Source: Jannaschia sp. S6380 (GTDB lineage: Bacteria > Pseudomonadota > Alphaproteobacteria > Rhodobacterales > Rhodobacteraceae). Taken from it: DNA of 64,000 nt. Made by a program: the position numbers and the translations under genes. Shown one piece after another: positions 57,144 through 64,000 of the stretch; the stretch's first letter is position 1, and the number at the start of each line of letters is the position of its first letter. The notes under the pieces were generated by a model. That model saw only the letters and a program-made list of their open reading frames with translations. It made no database searches and was not told where the DNA came from. Location: assembly GCF_023015695.1 (NCBI RefSeq), contig NZ_JALKAS010000002.1, positions 392,501 through 456,500 on the forward strand, given 5' to 3'.

Positions 57144-58430
57144 TCAGCTTTCGGCGCAGGCCGGCGTAATGTTGTTCTCGGCGGCATAGGCGGCCGAGTC
57201 CTCCTCGACCAGCGGATCGATGACCGACCGGTCGGGCGCGATGAACCCCGTCAGCGGCTCGAAGCGCTGATCGGATGCGTTCCACCGCTGCACCAGGCCT
57301 TCGCCCGACCCGCCGTGGTTGTCGCAGGAGACGCTGAACTCGGGACCGATCTCGGGGGCGCCCAGTTCCTCCATGCGCGCGGCGGTCATTTCCAGCGCGG
57401 CCATACCGTCACGCATCTGCGCGGGCGTGATGTCGCTGGTTCCGTGGATCTCCTGCGCCTTGCGGATCGCCTCGGCGGCCAGCATCGCGGCGTACATCCC
57501 ACGGGTATAGAGCACCTTGCCCACGTTCGATCCGTCGCCCGCGCCCTTGCCGGCGTCGATCACGGTCGACCGGATCTCGTCGAAGATCGGCGCGTCGGGG
57601 TTGATCGTGTTCATGTTGAGCGAGAGGTAGCCGTCCGCCGCGGCGCCCGCGGGCTCCACGTCATGCTCGGCGCCGGCCCACCAGTTGCCGATGAACTGTT
57701 CCATCGGATAGCGGATGTTCGCGGCCTCCTGGATGGCGACCTGGTTCATCACGCCCCAGCCCCACATCAGGACGTAGTCGGGCTGTTCGCGCCGGATCTG
57801 GAGCCACTGGGATTTCTGCTCCTGCCCCGGATGGTCGACGGCGATGGTCGTCAGCTCGAAGCCGTGCTTTTCGGACAGCGCCTCCAGCGTGCGGATCGGT
57901 TCCTTGCCGTAGGCGGAGTTGTGATAGACCAGCGCGATCTTCTTGCCGTCGAGCGAGCCGCCGTTCTCGTCCAGCAGGTGGTTCACCGCCACCGAGGCCG
58001 CATCCCAGTAGTTCGCGGGATAGTTGAAGACGTTGTTGAACACCTCGCCATTGCGGGCGGACGTCCGGCCATAGCCCATCGTGTGCAGCGGGATGCCGTC
58101 GGCCTGCGCCTTGGGGATCAGCTGATAGGTGATGCCCGTCGACAGCGGCTGATAGACCAGGGCACCTTCGCCCTTGGTCGACTCGTAGCATTCGACGCCC
58201 TTCTCGGTGTTGTAGCCGGTCTCGCATTCGATCACCCGGACCGGCTCGCCGCCGATGCCGCCGTCGCGCTCGTTCAGAAGCGTGAAGTAGTCCTGATACC
58301 CGTCCGAGAACGGGATGCCGCCTGCGGCATACGGACCGGTGCGATAGCTCAGATCCGGGATGACCAGATCGGCCATCGCGGGGGCCGCTGCCATGATGGC
58401 GGCGACGGTAAGGGTTCCTAGCGTCTTCAT
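57144..58430 (-). CDS. livK: Liv-type ABC transporter substrate-binding protein
   Basis: This 428-aa periplasmic binding protein has a signal peptide MKTLGTLTVAAIMAAAPAMA (residues 1-20). The body has two Rossmann-like lobes with TGPYAAGGIPFSDGYQDYFTLLNE (about 31-54) and the hinge region IALVYHNSAYGKEPIRTLEAL (about 165-185). It belongs to the branched-chain or aromatic-acid branch of family PF13458. Position in fadD-livGHM-livK suggests a carboxylic acid ligand that is then activated to CoA; an amino acid is also possible. ATG 58430 is preferred over 58439. Confidence 0.9.
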   Translation of the reverse strand: MKTLGTLTVAAIMAAAPAMADLVIPDLSYRTGPYAAGGIPFSDGYQDYFTLLNERDGGIGGEPVRVIECETGYNTEKGVECYESTKGEGALVYQPLSTGITYQLIPKAQADGIPLHTMGYGRTSARNGEVFNNVFNYPANYWDAASVAVNHLLDENGGSLDGKKIALVYHNSAYGKEPIRTLEALSEKHGFELTTIAVDHPGQEQKSQWLQIRREQPDYVLMWGWGVMNQVAIQEAANIRYPMEQFIGNWWAGAEHDVEPAGAAADGYLSLNMNTINPDAPIFDEIRSTVIDAGKGAGDGSNVGKVLYTRGMYAAMLAAEAIRKAQEIHGTSDITPAQMRDGMAALEMTAARMEELGAPEIGPEFSVSCDNHGGSGEGLVQRWNASDQRFEPLTGFIAPDRSVIDPLVEEDSAAYAAENNITPACAES

Positions 58431-58500
58431 CGGTTCCATTCCTCCCTTGGTTGAACCGTGGGGCGGGGTTCGGCCCCGCCGTCTTCCGTGGCGCGCCCCG

Positions 58501-59577
58501 TCAATGCGGGAACGGCCACAATCTCAGCTTTTCCTTGGTCAGCCGCCAGAGTTGCGCCAGCCCGTGCGGTTCCACCACCAGGAAGAAGACGATCAGCGCG
58601 CCGACGATCACCAGGTTCAGATGCGCCACGATATCCGTGGGCCAGCCCAGCAGGTCGACGCCCAGCACCTTCAGCACGACCGGGAGCAGGACCAGGAACG
58701 CCGCTCCCGCGAAGCTGCCGAAGATGGAGCCCAGGCCGCCGATGATCACCATGAACAGCACCAGGAACGATTTCTGGATGCCGAACGCCTCGCCCACCTC
58801 GACCGCGCCCAGATAGACGGTGAAGAACAACGCCCCCGCGATGCCGATGAAGAAGGACGACACGCCGAAGGCCGACAGTTTCGCGCGCAGCGGGTTCACC
58901 CCGATGATCTCGGCCGCGATGTCCATGTCGCGGATCGCCATCCATTTGCGCCCCACCGTGCCCCGCGTCAGGTTGCGCGCGACCCAGGCCAGCGCCACCA
59001 CGAAGATCAGGCAGAAGGTGTATTCCGCCCAGGGCTGCGTGTTGGGGCCGGTCACCAGGATGCCGAAGACCTCGCGCTCGGGCGCGTTGATCTGGCCCGA
59101 GGCGGAGTAGTTGTAGAACCACGGCACCTTGTTGAAGAGCCAGACGAGGAAGAACTGCGCCGCCAGCGTGGCCACCGCCAGGTAGAACCCCTTGATGCGA
59201 AGGCTGGGCAGTCCGAACAGCAGGCCCACCGCCGCCGTGACGAACCCCGACAGGATCGTGACGGTGAACATGTCCATCCATGGAAACGCCGTCATCAGCT
59301 TGTAGGAGGCATAGGCCCCCACCGCCATGAAACCTCCCGTGCCGAGCGAGACCTGGCCGCAATAGCCCGTCAGGATGTTCAGCCCCAGTGCGGCGATGGC
59401 ATAGATCAGGAACGGCACCAGAAGCGCGCTCGCCCAGTAGTCGTTTACCACGAACGGCACCACGAAGGCGGCGGCGATCAGGATGACCCAATAGCCCCAG
59501 CGGTCGAACTTGATCGGAAAGGTCTGGTTGTCCTTGGCGTAGGAGGTCTTGAAGTCTCCGGCTTCACGGTAGAGCAT
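58501..59577 (-). CDS. livM: Liv-type ABC transporter permease LivM
   Basis: This 358-aa membrane protein has about eight to ten hydrophobic segments. The LivM-family motif ILTGYCGQVSLGTGGFMAVGAY (about residues 68-89) and the EAA-like cytoplasmic loop AIRDMDIAAEIIGVNPLRAKLSAFGVSSFFIGIAGAL (about 215-251, given as a named region) contact the ATPases. It is 88 bp downstream of livH and 70 bp upstream of livK in the same transcript direction. Confidence 0.92.
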   Translation of the reverse strand: MLYREAGDFKTSYAKDNQTFPIKFDRWGYWVILIAAAFVVPFVVNDYWASALLVPFLIYAIAALGLNILTGYCGQVSLGTGGFMAVGAYASYKLMTAFPWMDMFTVTILSGFVTAAVGLLFGLPSLRIKGFYLAVATLAAQFFLVWLFNKVPWFYNYSASGQINAPEREVFGILVTGPNTQPWAEYTFCLIFVVALAWVARNLTRGTVGRKWMAIRDMDIAAEIIGVNPLRAKLSAFGVSSFFIGIAGALFFTVYLGAVEVGEAFGIQKSFLVLFMVIIGGLGSIFGSFAGAAFLVLLPVVLKVLGVDLLGWPTDIVAHLNLVIVGALIVFFLVVEPHGLAQLWRLTKEKLRLWPFPH

Positions 59578-59665
59578 TCAATTCACCTCCTTGGGCTTCT
59601 TGGAGAGACCGGCGGGCCAAGACCAACTCATTTCAGGGCTATTCCGTCTGGAATGGCTATGATCA

Positions 59666-60655
59666 TCAAACCCGCTCAATGATCTTCTCCCCGAACAGCC
59701 CCTGTGGCCGGAACACCAGGAACACGAGCGCCAGCACGTAGGCGAACCAGTTCTCGGTCGCGCCGCCCAGGTACGGCGCGCCGATCAGGAACTCGAACAG
59801 CTTCTCGCCCACGCCGATGATGAGGCCGCCGACGATGGCGCCCGGGATCGAGGTGAAGCCGCCCAGCATCAGCACCGGCAGCGCCTTGAGCGCGATCAGC
59901 GAGAGCGAGAACTGCACCCCCGATTTCGCGCCCCACATGATGCCCGCCACCAAAGCCACGAACCCCGCGATGGACCAGACCAGCACCCAAATGAAGTTGA
60001 GCGAGATGCCCACGCTGAGCGCCGCCTGATGGTCGTCGGCCACCGCGCGCAGGGCGCGGCCCTGCTTGGTATATTGCGAGAAGGCGACCAGACCCGCGAC
60101 CAGCAGCGCCGCGATGATCGTCGCCACGATGTCGAGGTTGTCGATGAAGAAGCCGTAGCCGAACGCCTCGAAGGTGGCGCTGTCGATATACTCGTTGATG
60201 CCCTGCGGCAGACCCACGTCGAGCGTCTTGATCTCGGACCCCCACATCAGGTCGGCCACCCCTTCGAGGAAGAAGGCCAGGCCGATGGTCGCCATGAACA
60301 GGATGATCGGTTCCTGGTTGACCAGGTGCTGGAACACGAACCTGTTCACCATCCAGGCGAAGGCGATCATCACGACGACCGTCAGAAGGATCGCCAGAAG
60401 GGCCGGAACCTCCCACCCGAAATGGTGGATGTCGGTCCCGAAGGTCGCGTTGATCAGATGCGCAAACGGCACCTGCCCGTTCTGAATGCCGACAAGCGTC
60501 ATGGCCGCGAACAGCGCCATGACACCCTGCGCGTAGTTGAAGATGCCGGACGCCTTGAAGATCAGCACGAAGCCCAGCGCCACCAGCGCGTACATGACGC
60601 CGGCCATCAGACCGTTCAGCGCGACTTCCATTCCGAAGAGCAGTTGATCGGGCAT
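59666..60655 (-). CDS. livH: Liv-type ABC transporter permease LivH
   Basis: This 329-aa membrane protein has about eight hydrophobic segments. LivH-type features are YALVALGFVLIFKASGIFNYAQGVMALFAA (about residues 21-50) with the GIFNYAQG motif, and the EAA loop GRALRAVADDHQAALSVGISLNFIWVLVW (about 199-227). It pairs with LivM. The gene begins four bases after a putative 36-aa reading frame whose GGAGG supplies its ribosome-binding site. 165 bp separates it from livG. Confidence 0.93.
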   Translation of the reverse strand: MPDQLLFGMEVALNGLMAGVMYALVALGFVLIFKASGIFNYAQGVMALFAAMTLVGIQNGQVPFAHLINATFGTDIHHFGWEVPALLAILLTVVVMIAFAWMVNRFVFQHLVNQEPIILFMATIGLAFFLEGVADLMWGSEIKTLDVGLPQGINEYIDSATFEAFGYGFFIDNLDIVATIIAALLVAGLVAFSQYTKQGRALRAVADDHQAALSVGISLNFIWVLVWSIAGFVALVAGIMWGAKSGVQFSLSLIALKALPVLMLGGFTSIPGAIVGGLIIGVGEKLFEFLIGAPYLGGATENWFAYVLALVFLVFRPQGLFGEKIIERV

Positions 60656-60658
60656 GTC

Positions 60659-60769
60659 TCAGGCCTCCAGACCGGTTTCGCGGACGTCGTGGCGCGGGGC
60701 GCCGCCCGCATCGGGGATCGCGAAGGCCGACCACGCATCGGCCGATTCCGGCGCGCCGGCCGCCCCCAT
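60659..60769 (-). CDS. Putative 36-aa peptide upstream of livH
   Basis: This reading frame starts MGAAGAPESADAWSAFAIPD and ends four bases before the livH ATG, with GGAGG in its last codons serving livH. Third codon positions are about 86% G or C, like its neighbours, which favours translation. A ribosome-binding site is weak (GGGGTGA). No homologue is recognised. It could be a short regulatory upstream peptide or chance GC-rich sequence; a hairpin (CCCGGA/TCCGGG) lies just before it. Confidence 0.35.
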   Translation of the reverse strand: MGAAGAPESADAWSAFAIPDAGGAPRHDVRETGLEA

Positions 60770-60821
60770 CTTCACCCCGGATACATTTTGGGGTCCGGGC
60801 CAACACCCCGTTCGGCGGGCC

Positions 60822-61643
60822 CTAGTCATGCGCGACCCCCAGATAGGCGTCGATGACGTCCTGGTTTGCGCGCACCTCGGCGGGCGTGCCGTCGCCGATC
60901 TTGCGGCCGTAATCCATCACGACCACCCGGTCCGAGATGTCCATGACCACACCCATATCATGCTCGATCAGGGCGATGGTGGTGCCGAACTCGTCATTCA
61001 CGTCGAGGATGAAGCGCGACATGTCCTCCTTCTCCTCGACGTTCATGCCGGCCATCGGCTCGTCGAGGAGCAGAAGCGCCGGCTCGGCGGCCAGGGCGCG
61101 CGCCAGCTCCACCCGCTTCTTCAGGCCGTAGGGTAGGCGGCCCACGGGCGTCTTGCGGATCGCCTGGATCTCGAGGAAGTCGATGACACGCTCGGCCACC
61201 GCGCGGTTGGCGACCTCCTCCCGGCTGGCGCCGCCCCACCAGAGGCCCTGCGTCACGAGGTTCGAGGACATGTAACCCAGCCGCCCGCACATCACGTTGT
61301 CGAGCACGCTCATCCCCTCGAAGAGCGCGATGTTCTGGAACGTCCGCGCGATCCCCTGCTGGGCGACCTGATACGGCTTCAGCGGCGGGCGCTTCTCGCC
61401 CCGGAACCAGACCTCTCCCTCCTGCGGGACGTAGAAGCCCGAAATGACGTTGAGCATCGAAGACTTGCCCGCCCCGTTCGGCCCGATGATCGCGCGGATC
61501 TCGCCCTCCCGAATGTCGAAGGAGATGTCCTTGATCGCCTCCACGCCCCCGAAGCGCAGCGTGATGTTGCGCAGGTCGAGGACCGTGCCGCCGATGGTGC
61601 GGCCGTCGGGGGTGGTGATGGTGTCGGGGTCATCAAGCATCAT
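60822..61643 (-). CDS. livG: Liv-type ABC transporter ATPase LivG
   Basis: This 273-aa ATPase has Walker A IIGPNGAGKSSMLNVISGFY (about residues 53-72), the LivG motif QQGIARTFQNIALFEGMSVLDNV (about 98-120), signature LPYGLKKRVELARALA, Walker B LLLLDEPMAGMN and IEHDMGVVMD with the switch His. Two adjacent ATGs are possible (61643, 61640). The first shares an ATGA with the stop of the upstream 77-aa membrane protein, so it is preferred. Confidence 0.93.
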   Translation of the reverse strand: MMLDDPDTITTPDGRTIGGTVLDLRNITLRFGGVEAIKDISFDIREGEIRAIIGPNGAGKSSMLNVISGFYVPQEGEVWFRGEKRPPLKPYQVAQQGIARTFQNIALFEGMSVLDNVMCGRLGYMSSNLVTQGLWWGGASREEVANRAVAERVIDFLEIQAIRKTPVGRLPYGLKKRVELARALAAEPALLLLDEPMAGMNVEEKEDMSRFILDVNDEFGTTIALIEHDMGVVMDISDRVVVMDYGRKIGDGTPAEVRANQDVIDAYLGVAHD

Positions 61644-61873
61644 GCGGCGCCCCACACAAAAGTCGTCAGATAGCCGACAAATGCGCCCACCAGCCCGCAG
61701 GGGACGAGAAGGATCAGTCGCATGCCAAATATCTGAAGGCCGATCGCCGCAGCGATGAAGTAGCCAGCGACGAGGCGAGGAACGAGGCCGTTTAGGACAA
61801 TGAGGAAGATGATCGAGAGTACGACCCAACCGCTACCCATGAATAACCGCATGGTCGGTGATAAATCTCTCAC
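61640..61873 (-). CDS. Small membrane protein (77 aa) between fadD-like ligase and livG
   Basis: This 77-aa protein starts at GTG and has two to three membrane segments (about residues 13-32, 35-52 and 54-72). It overlaps the upstream acyl-CoA ligase stop (GTGA) and the downstream livG start (ATGA), so all three are translationally coupled. It has no recognised domain. A role as an accessory membrane subunit of the transporter, or in tethering the ligase, is possible but speculative. Confidence 0.68.
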   Translation of the reverse strand: MRDLSPTMRLFMGSGWVVLSIIFLIVLNGLVPRLVAGYFIAAAIGLQIFGMRLILLVPCGLVGAFVGYLTTFVWGAA

Positions 61874-63822
61874 TCCGCCGCCTCCAACGTCTTCGTCTTC
61901 ACCGCCACCACCTCGGCATCCACCATCTTCACCGTCGCCTTGATCTTGCCCTTGCGGCCGTCCTCGTAGGTCACTTCCGTCTCGGTATAGACCTCGTCCG
62001 CGCCGCCATAGAGGCCGGCGATGAGGTCGGCGTATTTCTCCTCGATGATCCGGCGGCGGACCTTCTGGGTGCGCGTCAGCTCGTCGTCGTCGGCGTCGAG
62101 CTGCTTGTGCAGGACCAGAAAGCGGTGCACCTGGCAGCCGGCCAACATGTCGTCCTCGGCCACGGATCTGTTTACCGCCTCCACATTGCCCTTCATGATC
62201 TCGATCACGCGGGGATGCTGGGCCAGTTCCTGATAGCTCGCATAGGCGATGTTGTTGCGCTCGGCCCAGTTGCCCACCGCCGTCAGGTCGATGTTGAGGA
62301 AGGCCACGCAGCGGTCCTTGCCGTTGCCGAACACCACCGCCTCATAGACCTCGGGGAAGAACTTCAGCTTGTTCTCGACGAATTTTGGCGCGAACAGCGC
62401 GCCGGACGCCATCTTGCCCACATCCTTGGCGCGGTCGATGATCCGCAGGTGGCCGGTGCCTTCCTCGATGAAGCCCGCGTCGCCCGTGGCGACCCAGCCT
62501 TCCGCGTCCTTGGTCGACGCGGTGCTTTCGGGGTTCTGGTAGTATTCCACGAAGCTGCCGGGCGAGCGATAGAATACCTCGCCGTTCTCGGCGATGCGCA
62601 GCTCCACCCCGGGCGTGGGCGTGCCCACCGTGTCGGAGCGGACCTCGTTGTCCTTCTGCTGGGTGATGAAGACCGACGCCTCGGTCTGGCCGTAGAGCTG
62701 TTTCAGGTTGATCCCGATGGAGCGGTAGAAATCGAACAGTTCCGGCCCGATCGCCTCGCCCGCGGTATAGCCGACACGAACGCGACTCAGGCCCAGCGTG
62801 TTCTTGAGCGGGCCGAAGACGAGCAGCTCGTTCATCCGGTAACGCAGCTTGTCCCACAGGCCGACCGGCTCGCCGTCCAGCAGCTTCGGCCCGACCGTCT
62901 TGGCATGGGCCATGGCGCGGTCGAACAGCTTCTTCTTGAAGCGGCTCGCGTCCTCCATACGGATCATCACGTTGGTCAGCTGCGTCTCGAACACGCGCGG
63001 CGGCGCGAAGTAGTAGGTCGGCCCGATCTCGCGCAGGTCATGCATGACGGTGTCGGCGCTTTCGGGGCAGTTGACGCAGAAGCCCGTGACCATCGCCTGC
63101 CCGATGGAAAAGATGAAATCGCCGACCCAGGCCATCGGCAGGTAGGCCAGCACGTCGTCCGTCTGCCGCAGACGGTCGAATTCCGACGACGCCTTGGCGG
63201 TCGCGACGATGTTGTCGTGGCTCAATACGACGCCCTTGGGCTTGCCGGTCGTGCCCGAGGTGTAGAGCATGACGCAGGTCGTGGCCCCGGTCTGCTGGGC
63301 GCGACGGCGGTCCATCTCGGCGCGGTCGGCGGCGCGGCCGCGCTCGCGCAGGTCGGCCAGCGAGGACATCTCCGAATGGTCGTATTTGCGCAGGCCGCGA
63401 CCGTCGAGATAGGCGATGTGGCGCAACCCCTCGATCCGGTCGCGAACCTCGATCACCTTGTCGACCTGTTCCTGGTCGCCGGCGATGACGAACTTGGCGC
63501 CGCAATGACCCAGCACATAGGCCAGCTCCTCGCCCACCGCGTCCTGGTAGAGCGGAACCGGGATGCCGCCGGCGCATTGGGCGGCCACCATCGCCATGTA
63601 AAGCTGGGGGCGGTTGCGACCGATGACGCCGACATGCTCGCCGATCTCCAGGCCCTGGGCGATCAGGCCGCGGGCCGTCTCCTCGATCTCGGCACGGGCC
63701 TGGCTCCAGCTCCACTCCTGCCAGATACCGAATTCCTTCTCGCGGTAGGCGGCGGCCGTGCCGTACCGTTCGGCGTTCCGGTCCAGGAATTCGGGAATCG
63801 TCCGCAAGGCGGTGTCGCTCAT
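61870..63822 (-). CDS. Long-chain-type acyl-CoA ligase (AMP-forming, FadD-like)
   Basis: This 650-aa adenylate-forming enzyme has the AMP-binding P-loop YTSGTTGKPKGVVLSHDNI (about residues 187-205), YGQTEASVFITQQKDNE (about 378-394), and the hinge ATGDAGFIEEGTGHLRIIDRAKD (about 445-467). GKIKATVKMVDAEV near the C-terminus completes it. GGGAGGAC precedes the ATG at 63822 with better spacing than the adjacent ATG at 63825. It activates a carboxylic acid to CoA. First gene of the ligase/Liv operon, so it probably activates the transported compound; chain length is unknown. Confidence 0.9.
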   Translation of the reverse strand: MSDTALRTIPEFLDRNAERYGTAAAYREKEFGIWQEWSWSQARAEIEETARGLIAQGLEIGEHVGVIGRNRPQLYMAMVAAQCAGGIPVPLYQDAVGEELAYVLGHCGAKFVIAGDQEQVDKVIEVRDRIEGLRHIAYLDGRGLRKYDHSEMSSLADLRERGRAADRAEMDRRRAQQTGATTCVMLYTSGTTGKPKGVVLSHDNIVATAKASSEFDRLRQTDDVLAYLPMAWVGDFIFSIGQAMVTGFCVNCPESADTVMHDLREIGPTYYFAPPRVFETQLTNVMIRMEDASRFKKKLFDRAMAHAKTVGPKLLDGEPVGLWDKLRYRMNELLVFGPLKNTLGLSRVRVGYTAGEAIGPELFDFYRSIGINLKQLYGQTEASVFITQQKDNEVRSDTVGTPTPGVELRIAENGEVFYRSPGSFVEYYQNPESTASTKDAEGWVATGDAGFIEEGTGHLRIIDRAKDVGKMASGALFAPKFVENKLKFFPEVYEAVVFGNGKDRCVAFLNIDLTAVGNWAERNNIAYASYQELAQHPRVIEIMKGNVEAVNRSVAEDDMLAGCQVHRFLVLHKQLDADDDELTRTQKVRRRIIEEKYADLIAGLYGGADEVYTETEVTYEDGRKGKIKATVKMVDAEVVAVKTKTLEAAE

Positions 63823-63940
63823 CATGTCCTCCCTAGGGCCAGCCCCTCCCCGGGCGGGCCGATCCTGGCGTGAAGCTGGCCTGCGATTCCTTCACGGATG
63901 TTTCCGACTTCCAACGAATTGTAACAGCCGGGACTGCCGG

Positions 63941-64000
63941 TCAGCGGCCGTAGATATGCAGTCCGTCGAAATCGGCCTTGCCCAGCGCCAATCCCGCCTG
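63941..64000 (-). CDS. C-terminal end of an unidentified protein (cut by the window edge)
   Basis: The - strand frame enters at the window edge and ends with ALGKADFDGLHIYGR then TGA at 63941-63943. Codon use is GC-rich like real genes here. Nineteen residues are too few to name a family. It would be the upstream neighbour of the acyl-CoA ligase in the same direction, with about 118 bp between them holding the probable promoter of the ligase/liv operon. Confidence 0.4.
   Translation of the reverse strand, partial: QAGLALGKADFDGLHIYGR

Overview
The window is a GC-rich (roughly two-thirds G+C) alphaproteobacterial chromosome segment. It most likely comes from a Rhodobacteraceae/Rhodobacterales member. 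The reasons are the rRNA sequence, the dnaA-dnaN-recF-gyrB cluster next to rpsT, the imuA-imuB-dnaE2 mutasome behind an alphaproteobacterial-type SOS box (GAAC-N7-GAAC), a zur/znu locus of the Rhodobacterales arrangement, and many ATGA/GTGA start-stop overlaps. It reads as core chromosome. I see no insertion sequence, integrase, phage block, toxin-antitoxin pair or CRISPR array.

Layout. 1-1840: 3' end of an rRNA operon (23S, 5S, terminator), a glycosyltransferase-like gene, then tRNA-fMet. 1911-7924: small secreted protein, LysR regulator, divergent TRAP transporter (dctPQM) and a D-aminoacylase-type amidohydrolase. 7983-11068: zinc uptake (znuB, znuC, zur leftward; znuA rightward; probable Zur box between them). 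11106-16947: SOS-controlled translesion module imuA-imuB-dnaE2. 17220-24521: a 42-aa membrane protein, then leftward gyrB, recF, dnaN, dnaA, a rhodanese and rpsT. 24702-28741: enoyl-CoA hydratase, mutM, ubiE-ubiB. 28753-31716: flagellar flgD and fliK, a FlgJ-like rod-binding protein and a lytic-transglycosylase-like lipoprotein. 31794-38121: AEC permease, hspQ, hybrid histidine kinase, L-asparaginase, IalB-like protein, rlmN. 38165-42750: serine synthesis (serB; divergent serC-serA with a structured serC leader and a terminator-like hairpin before serA) and a metallophosphoesterase. 42809-47754: two thiolases around a gamma-glutamyltransferase and a STAS/anti-sigma kinase pair. 47805-51654: msrC, MOSC, GNAT, pheT. 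51671-63822: leftward genes centred on an acyl-CoA ligase plus Liv-type ABC transporter operon (fadD-like, small membrane protein, livG, livH, livM, livK, patatin lipoprotein, livF), followed by thpR, app1 and a paaK-like ligase.

How the genes work together. TRAP uptake plus amidohydrolase suggests use of N-acylated D-amino acids under LysR control. ZnuABC with Zur is a self-contained zinc homeostasis unit. ImuA, ImuB and DnaE2 form the SOS mutagenesis machinery. SerA, SerC and SerB complete the phosphorylated serine pathway. The liv/fadD operon couples import of an organic acid or amino acid to CoA activation.

I did not find a wholly new multi-gene system. The features most worth a second look are small: a 107-nt imuA/imuB overlap; an intergenic repeat with three copies, one of which supplies the msrC start codon; the serC leader with its ribosome-binding site in a hairpin loop; short unannotated proteins of 42, 77 and 36 aa; a 14-bp perfect inverted repeat inside app1; a patatin lipoprotein within the liv operon; and a glycosyltransferase between 5S rRNA and tRNA-fMet. 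Start sites and motif positions were read by eye. No alignments or searches were run.
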